Assembly (NCBI GenBank): GCA_937895845.1
Contig: CALBLK010000014.1
Location: 1-11,923 of the forward strand
DNA length: 11,923 nucleotides
DNA from: an uncultured Prevotella sp.
GTDB taxonomy: Bacteria > Bacteroidota > Bacteroidia > Bacteroidales > Bacteroidaceae
Direction of reading: 5' to 3'
Every line of letters begins with the position of its first letter. The first letter of the stretch is position 1. The notes under the pieces were generated by a model. It saw nothing but the letters and a program-made list of their open reading frames with translations, had not been told where the DNA came from and searched no databases. The position numbers and the translations under genes are program-made. Shown here one piece after another: positions 8,549-11,923 of the stretch.

Positions 8549-8758
8549 ATGATTCCTATGAATATGTACATACACGAAAGGGACAATTGGACGGCATTCA
8601 AATGGAATGCATCAGCACTTACGGCAATTCTTGAAAAGGTTAATCGTAAGCAAGGCTTGTTGTATGGCAGACTTGCCTCACTAGGTTTTGACAGTAAACT
8701 GAAGGCTATGGCTGAAAACTTGACGTATGATGTAGTATATCTCAAGTTTCGGATTTAG
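8549..8758 (+). pseudogene. Truncated Fic family protein (DUF4172 N-terminal domain fragment)
   Basis: The 69-residue product contains MYIHERDNWTAFKW, then VNRKQGLLYGRL and GFDSKLKAMAENLTYDVVY. This is the start of the N-terminal DUF4172-type region found in Bacteroidetes Fic proteins, the enzymes that usually AMPylate targets. Intact relatives, as I recall them, continue after DVVY with a Ser-Ser-Glu-Ile-Glu-Gly segment and about 300 more residues including the HxFxDGNxR catalytic motif. Here the frame instead reads LKFRI and stops at 8756-8758. No FIC motif follows on this strand, so the fragment cannot be catalytic. The break falls at about 8737, consistent with a deletion or insertion junction. 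ATG 8549, 8558 and 8564 are all possible starts; homology favours the one giving MYIHE (8564). The promoter region appears intact, so the stub may still be transcribed. Confidence 0.75.
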
Positions 8759-8804
8759 ATTTCAAGCCGTTTGAGCATACGCCCTAAGCGCGGCCAATTT
8801 TTGA

Positions 8805-9170
8805 CTAAGCCAAAAGTCTCTTTGCATACTCACGCAATCTTTGTAGATGCTCCTGTTGGCTCATGCTGCCTGTCTCAATAACCGCATCGAGCACTTGCCC
8901 CAAGTCTTTGTAGGCTATGTTTTCATTTTCCTCATGCAACATTCCATTCTGTTCGCTATACAAGCCAAAGGTTTGCTTAACTCGGTTATTGGTTACATAG
9001 AGCCTACCTTGGTAACTGAAGCCATTAACATCCATCATTAAGGCAGCCACGGTTTTCTCCATTCCATCAACCTTATTATTCACCTCCATCATCTGAAGGG
9101 TGTTCCAAAGGTCGCTCATTGCCTTGCGTGAACCTCTCACCTTGTACTGTGTGTCACAAATATTGCTCAC
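8805..9170 (-). CDS. Small protein of unknown function
   Basis: This 121-residue protein starts at GTG 9170; an in-frame TGA two codons upstream rules out a longer start in this frame. I do not recognise the family. The N-terminus (SNICDTQYKVRGSRKAMSDLW) has a beta-alpha look with an Asn-x-Cys motif near the start. The middle has alternating hydrophobic strands (GFSYQGRLYVTNN, QTFGLYSE), and the C-terminal 40 residues are charged and probably helical. There is no signal peptide, membrane segment or catalytic motif, so it is probably a soluble cytoplasmic protein. Codon use looks like real coding sequence. It lies between a broken Fic gene and the RhuM-Fic operon, in AT-rich accessory DNA, and is separated from that operon by a terminator, so it is probably transcribed separately. 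No Shine-Dalgarno or clear promoter was found. Confidence 0.6.
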   Translation of the reverse strand: MSNICDTQYKVRGSRKAMSDLWNTLQMMEVNNKVDGMEKTVAALMMDVNGFSYQGRLYVTNNRVKQTFGLYSEQNGMLHEENENIAYKDLGQVLDAVIETGSMSQQEHLQRLREYAKRLLA

Positions 9171-9226
9171 ACTTCAAATTTTTATTTTGGCTCTGCCGAA
9201 TGAATAGTCGCTCGGAAAAGCCGAAG

Positions 9227-9270
9227 TTAAACTTCATCTTTACTCTCGCTTAAATTTCATTTCCCTTTCG
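9227..9270. repeat. Degenerate 22-bp tandem repeat upstream of the small gene
   Basis: Two units read TTAAACTTCATCTTTACTCTCG (9227-9248, split here as TTAAACTTCAT then CTTTACTCTCG) and TTAAATTTCAT then TTCCCTTTCG (9250-9270). They share TTAAA-Y-TTCAT-Y and a CTnTCG-like end. The first unit overlaps the GAAGTT-A-AACTTC dyad at 9223-9235. They lie 57-100 bp upstream of the minus-strand GTG start at 9170. Their role is unknown. Confidence 0.35.
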
Positions 9271-9401
9271 TAGAAAACTACTTCCGGGATTTGTTAGAAA
9301 TTATGTGCCGTCAAAAGGTGTTATGCACATCGATGCAAGGTTTGACTCCAAAATACTACCCGCAGGTGTGGAGATTTTGTCAGCCAAGCAAAGCCTTGAC
9401 C

Positions 9402-9433
9402 TTGCAAGCGATAAGGCATAACAAATACCTTTG
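9402..9433 (+). promoter_or_regulatory. Orphan Bacteroidetes-type promoter sequence
   Basis: TTG (9402-9404) and an exact TACCTTTG (9426-9433) are spaced 21 nt apart. This is nearly the same arrangement as the promoter at 842-872. A transcript would start near 9440 and run into the hairpin at 9485-9522, antisense to the operon terminator. The only plus-strand start nearby is ATG 9472, giving a 13-codon frame (MKRKTHIAIDIQL) ending at 9513. It may be a relic of a displaced gene, a small RNA promoter, or a chance match. Confidence 0.3.
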
Positions 9434-9474
9434 TACAGAATTTCAAATAAATCTCGGAAGTGATATTGCGTATG

Positions 9475-9522
9475 AAAAGAAAAACGCATATTGCTATAGA
9501 CATACAACTATAACAATATGCG
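9475..9522 (-). terminator. Intrinsic terminator of the RhuM-Fic / DUF1643 operon
   Basis: Read on the minus strand, the arm at 9522-9508 (CGCATATTG-U-UAUAG) pairs with the arm at 9499-9485 (CUAUA-G-CAAUAUGCG). This gives 15 pairs with one internal U-G wobble and an 8-nt loop, followed by UUUUUCUUUU (9484-9475). In the plus-strand RNA the wobble position becomes a C-A mismatch and no U-run follows directly, so the signal points leftward. It begins 31 bp past the TGA at 9554, which supports 9554 rather than 9701 as the ancestral end of the upstream gene. Confidence 0.85.
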
Positions 9523-9553
9523 GAATAAAGTTTTTTGTTACCAGAATTTTTTA

Positions 9554-9700
9554 TCAGCGATGCAATATTTTGTCTAATTCAAGGTAAATGCCGTCCTCTG
9601 ATTCGTAAGGAACAATATTGAAGTATTTGTTTCCATTCAACATGGCAGAGATGTTAGCCTTTGTTTTGTCGTAGAAAATATAAACAGGAATGTTATGAGC
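9554..9700 (-). pseudogene. Detached 3' tail of the deoxyribosyltransferase domain, cut off by an in-frame TAA
   Basis: Immediately after the TAA at 9701-9703 the same frame stays open for 48 codons to a TGA at 9554-9556. It encodes AHNIPVYIFYDKT, then NISAMLNGNKYFN, then EDGIYLELDKILHR. This is what should follow GVGYELAYA in DNPH1-like deoxyribosyltransferases: an interior beta strand (IPVYIFY), a Ser-Ala-Met motif and the final helix. In the mammalian enzyme the serine of the equivalent SAM motif is contributed by the neighbouring subunit to bind the nucleotide phosphate. There is no good start codon for independent translation, so the tail is expected to be lost unless the stop is read through. 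Confidence 0.75.
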
Positions 9701-11074
9701 TTATGCGTAAGCCAATTCATAGCCCACACCAAGAGAAGGACAGGTACACTCCGCTATCACCATATCGCTTTGTCTGAGCCATTCGGTATCTCGCTCATAG
9801 ATGTGAATGTCTATAGCCTTTGTTTGAGCCTTCAAACTCATATTTGTTTTACCGATGTGCTCCGTCAATACTGTGTCAGTCTGCTTGATGTATTCAATCA
9901 TCCGTTGGTACAGAGATGCATCGACCCTGTCTCCGCGTATAGAGCCAGCAAAATATATTTTCTTGTTTATGTGGTTATTTTTATTTCCAACAATTTTCAT
10001 GTGGTCCAAATGGTTACGCAAATCCATAAGTTCTTCTATGATATTACGTGTGACATCTTGTTCATTAGAGCCATATTCCTTAAAAGCCTTGCGAGCTAGC
10101 CAAACATTATTTCCTATAGTTTTTTCTGTATCAAAACCGTAATCGGACAAGATGTCTCGGTATAAGTATTCATTGGGAGCATCTTGATTGGTATAGTTAT
10201 AATAACACTTGCCGTTTTTGAGATGTCTGAAGCCAACAAATCCTTGTTCCTTGTCAGTTACGGTCAGTTCTATTAGGTCATCAAATATGTAACGATGGTT
10301 TTTCTCTTCACCTTTTACCAATGAAAGTTGCTCATTAAGTGCGGCTGTGGTTTTCATCATTATTGCATTGATGTCTATTTTTACGATGGACGCTGCAGCT
10401 GCATCAATTAATTCTTGGGAGACAACAGGAGTGAGCGTATTCTGGAAAAACTGATATTTTGCCCTTATACACTTTTCTTTATTCTTGCCATACATCATGA
10501 GATATAGCGGATGGATGAAAGCATTTTTATTGAAATCATCATTTAAGTACAATGCACCAAGTTCCTTTGCTGCATTAAAGAATTTTCTTGCAGCAACTCC
10601 ATATGTCTTGTGCCAACCTAAATCGGCGAACCCTAAATATACGGGGAAAGACAGATGTTGAACATCATAATCTACCATATTGGCAAGATCCAATTGACTT
10701 ACTTTATTTAATGCAGATATCAAGTTAGCTTCGCGAAGATAGAACAGGTTAAATATTTGGATTACGCCTTCAAGCTGTTCACCTTTGGCAGCATAGTATT
10801 CCGAGAACAGCCTGCCGATGCATTCCATAGTAGGGTCAGAGGAAAATTCATACCAATCTGCTCTAAGCTCACCATCATCAAAAACAGTAAGTTGCTTCAA
10901 CTCTTCAGGAGAATTTATTGCTGCATGATCGGGACGCTTGAAGTTTGCAGCGCCAGGGTTCTTCATGACAACAGATCCTTTAACTTCCCACGAATTACCG
11001 AATTTCAAAATAGTCCTCCATCTAATGCCATCACCCGTTGAACCTAATTTCGTATAATGTGTAAAAACTTTCAT
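9701..11074 (-). CDS. DUF1643-like protein fused to a DNPH1-like nucleoside deoxyribosyltransferase domain (interrupted by a premature stop)
   Basis: The product is 457 residues, or 506 if the TAA at 9701 is read through. Residues about 15-200 resemble DUF1643: VVMKNPG (35-41), DPTM (80-83), IFNLFYLRE (107-115) and HPLYL (188-192) correspond to its NPS, DPT, NLF and HPLYL signatures, with extra sequence between. Residues 215-365 are mostly helical and unrecognised. From 371 a nucleoside 2-deoxyribosyltransferase fold of the DNPH1/Rcl type begins: IYFAGSIRG (373-381), VLTEH, ERDTEWL with Asp429, and PSLGVGYEL with Glu453, the expected catalytic glutamate. Such enzymes cleave the N-glycosidic bond of deoxynucleosides or deoxynucleotides. 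The ATG at 11074 follows the upstream gene's stop with no gap, and AAGGAG at 11089-11084 gives a good ribosome site. The TAA truncates the domain's last 50 residues, so activity is doubtful. DUF1643 has no known function to my knowledge. Confidence 0.75.
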   Translation of the reverse strand: MKVFTHYTKLGSTGDGIRWRTILKFGNSWEVKGSVVMKNPGAANFKRPDHAAINSPEELKQLTVFDDGELRADWYEFSSDPTMECIGRLFSEYYAAKGEQLEGVIQIFNLFYLREANLISALNKVSQLDLANMVDYDVQHLSFPVYLGFADLGWHKTYGVAARKFFNAAKELGALYLNDDFNKNAFIHPLYLMMYGKNKEKCIRAKYQFFQNTLTPVVSQELIDAAAASIVKIDINAIMMKTTAALNEQLSLVKGEEKNHRYIFDDLIELTVTDKEQGFVGFRHLKNGKCYYNYTNQDAPNEYLYRDILSDYGFDTEKTIGNNVWLARKAFKEYGSNEQDVTRNIIEELMDLRNHLDHMKIVGNKNNHINKKIYFAGSIRGDRVDASLYQRMIEYIKQTDTVLTEHIGKTNMSLKAQTKAIDIHIYERDTEWLRQSDMVIAECTCPSLGVGYELAYA

Positions 11075-11881
11075 TTACCTGTTCTCCTTATTTATTAAGT
11101 TTACTACAACTTTTACCATTACATCTTTCTCCTCAGTGCGACTTTCTGCAATCATTAGTGTCAAAGCCACAAGTGTGTTGTCGGCAATCCGCTTATGCCC
11201 ATCTTGGCCATAAAGAATGCCGTTCTTTTCCATAAACCACAGGAACAACATGGCGGCAATACGTTTGTTTCCATCACTGAACGAATGGTTTTTCACAACG
11301 AGGTAAAGAAGCATGGCTGCTTTTTCCTCTATTGATGGGTAAAGCTCTTCTCTGCCAAATGTTTGGTAAATCTGTCCAATGCTGCTTTTGAAAGAGTCAT
11401 CTTTCTCATTTGCGAACCATTTGCTGGCACCAAATTTTTCTTTCAGAGCTTCGATTGCTTCCATCGCATTGTCGTATGTCGCACGAAAAGGTTCTCCTTT
11501 TGTCGTTTGCTCTATGTTGAGCGACTGATAATCGTATTTGTCAAGAGTGTCAAGTGCATAAACATAATCGCTTATAACATTAAAGAGACCTTCATACTCT
11601 CCATTTGTTACGCTCTGCTGCAGAATGATTGCTCGCGACATGAGTTGAACAACATTTTTCAAATCTTTATAGTGGTCAAGCCGCCTCTGGTTGACAACAT
11701 AACCTTTAATCAGGTACTGTTTTAGAATTGAAGTTGCCCATTTTCTGAAAGATGTGGCATTCTTGCTATTCACTCGATAACCTACCGATATAACCATGTC
11801 AAGGTTATAGAATGGTATCTCGCGAACTATCTTTCTGCCACCCTCAAAACGAACCTGTGCATTTTTTGGGATCACCTGCAA
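11075..11881 (-). CDS. RhuM-Fic/Doc protein, apparently lacking the N-terminal RhuM segment
   Basis: Residues 10-65 match the RhuM signature (REIPFYNLDMVISVGYRV, SFRKWATSILKQYLIKGY). A linker follows, and then a Fic/Doc domain with the FIC motif HSFSDGNKR at 199-207, including the catalytic His199 and the phosphate-binding DGNKR. Fic enzymes transfer AMP or another phosphate-containing group to target proteins; RhuM proteins occur in pathogenicity islands and mobile DNA. Full-length relatives, as I recall them, carry about 65 more N-terminal residues with a DNA-binding-like helix-turn-helix segment. Here an in-frame TAG at 11915-11917 blocks extension, leaving only TTG 11881 or GTG 11875 as starts. 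Either the gene lost its 5' end, or a frameshift lies close to the right edge of the window. The catalytic part appears intact. Its stop codon abuts the next gene's ATG, so the two form an operon. Its promoter is outside the window. Confidence 0.8.
   Translation of the reverse strand: MQVIPKNAQVRFEGGRKIVREIPFYNLDMVISVGYRVNSKNATSFRKWATSILKQYLIKGYVVNQRRLDHYKDLKNVVQLMSRAIILQQSVTNGEYEGLFNVISDYVYALDTLDKYDYQSLNIEQTTKGEPFRATYDNAMEAIEALKEKFGASKWFANEKDDSFKSSIGQIYQTFGREELYPSIEEKAAMLLYLVVKNHSFSDGNKRIAAMLFLWFMEKNGILYGQDGHKRIADNTLVALTLMIAESRTEEKDVMVKVVVNLINKENR
11084..11089 (-). promoter_or_regulatory. Shine-Dalgarno AAGGAG for the DUF1643-deoxyribosyltransferase gene
   Basis: On the minus strand AAGGAG lies 9 nt upstream of the ATG at 11074, inside the last codons of the RhuM-Fic gene. 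Clear Shine-Dalgarno sites are uncommon in Bacteroidetes, and the other genes in this window lack one. With the TAA-ATG junction it suggests coupled translation of the two genes. Confidence 0.55.
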
Positions 11882-11923
11882 AAGCGTGTGGATTAAGCAT
11901 AGATTCTCGTAAGTCTAAACAAG

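Larger units (their letters stand above)
9171..9553. other. Intergenic region with short repeats, an orphan promoter-like site and a terminator
   Basis: No convincing gene lies here; the frames on either strand have no family resemblance. It holds a degenerate tandem repeat (9227-9270), the inverted repeat GAAGTT-A-AACTTC (9223-9235), a plus-strand promoter-like sequence (9402-9433), and the minus-strand terminator of the RhuM-Fic operon (9475-9522). The part from 9171 to about 9300 is the upstream region of the small minus-strand gene and would carry its control signals. Confidence 0.5.

Noticed and set aside
9291..9587. Plus-strand frame of 98 codons in the intergenic region
   Set aside because: It spans the minus-strand terminator and the tail of the deoxyribosyltransferase frame, with a composition unlike the neighbouring genes.
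9695..10142. Plus-strand frames opposite the DUF1643-deoxyribosyltransferase gene
   Set aside because: The minus strand carries conserved glycosidase motifs throughout this interval; these are shadows.
1..11923. CRISPR array, tRNA, rRNA or complete insertion sequence
   Set aside because: I found no regularly spaced long direct repeats, no recognisable tRNA or rRNA sequence, and no transposase-like frame with terminal inverted repeats.

Overview
The window looks like a chromosomal segment of a Bacteroidales bacterium, most likely Prevotella or a close relative. Three observations support this. The two large plus-strand genes encode exported proteins ending in type IX secretion (Por) sorting tails. 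One of them is a C10 (streptopain/interpain-like) cysteine protease with BspA-type leucine-rich repeats and MBG domains. The promoters fit the Bacteroidetes pattern (TTTG/TTG, about 20 nt, then TAnnTTTG), and AT-rich leaders replace Shine-Dalgarno sites at most starts.

Layout. Positions 1-838 hold no supportable gene. They contain a GC-rich cluster of CGGGCCGTT/AACGGCCCG inverted and direct repeats (336-437) and then the promoter of the first gene (842-872). Positions 926-5506 encode a 1526-residue surface or secreted modular protein: an N-terminal propeller-like region, a duplicated Ig/Fn3/choice-of-anchor J module, a CARDB-like domain, and a third J domain inserted in an Fn3 domain. A 13-bp hairpin (5543-5580) separates it from the C10 protease gene at 5624-8200. 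A perfect 16-bp hairpin plus T-run (8325-8367) ends that unit.

From about 8370 to the right edge the DNA becomes visibly AT-rich and looks like an accessory island. It starts with the N-terminal stub of a DUF4172-type Fic protein (8549-8758, plus strand), which still has a plausible promoter and a cluster of TCGCA motifs. Next is a small unrecognised minus-strand gene (8805-9170), then an intergenic stretch with short tandem repeats and an orphan promoter-like sequence. Last is a minus-strand operon, read right to left, whose two genes abut exactly. The first is a RhuM-Fic/Doc protein (11075-11881) that appears to lack its N-terminal DNA-binding part. The second is a DUF1643-like protein fused to a DNPH1-like nucleoside/nucleotide deoxyribosyltransferase domain (11074 down to 9701).

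The fusion gene is interrupted by an in-frame TAA just after its catalytic glutamate. The same frame continues for 48 more residues of recognisable domain to a TGA at 9554, followed closely by a strong minus-strand terminator (9475-9522), so the stop is probably recent. The most interesting candidate system is this pair: a Fic-type protein coupled to a DUF1643-deoxyribosyltransferase fusion. It could be a toxin-antitoxin-like or phage-defence module, now possibly inactivated in this strain. That functional reading is inference; the domain calls rest on motifs visible in the translations.
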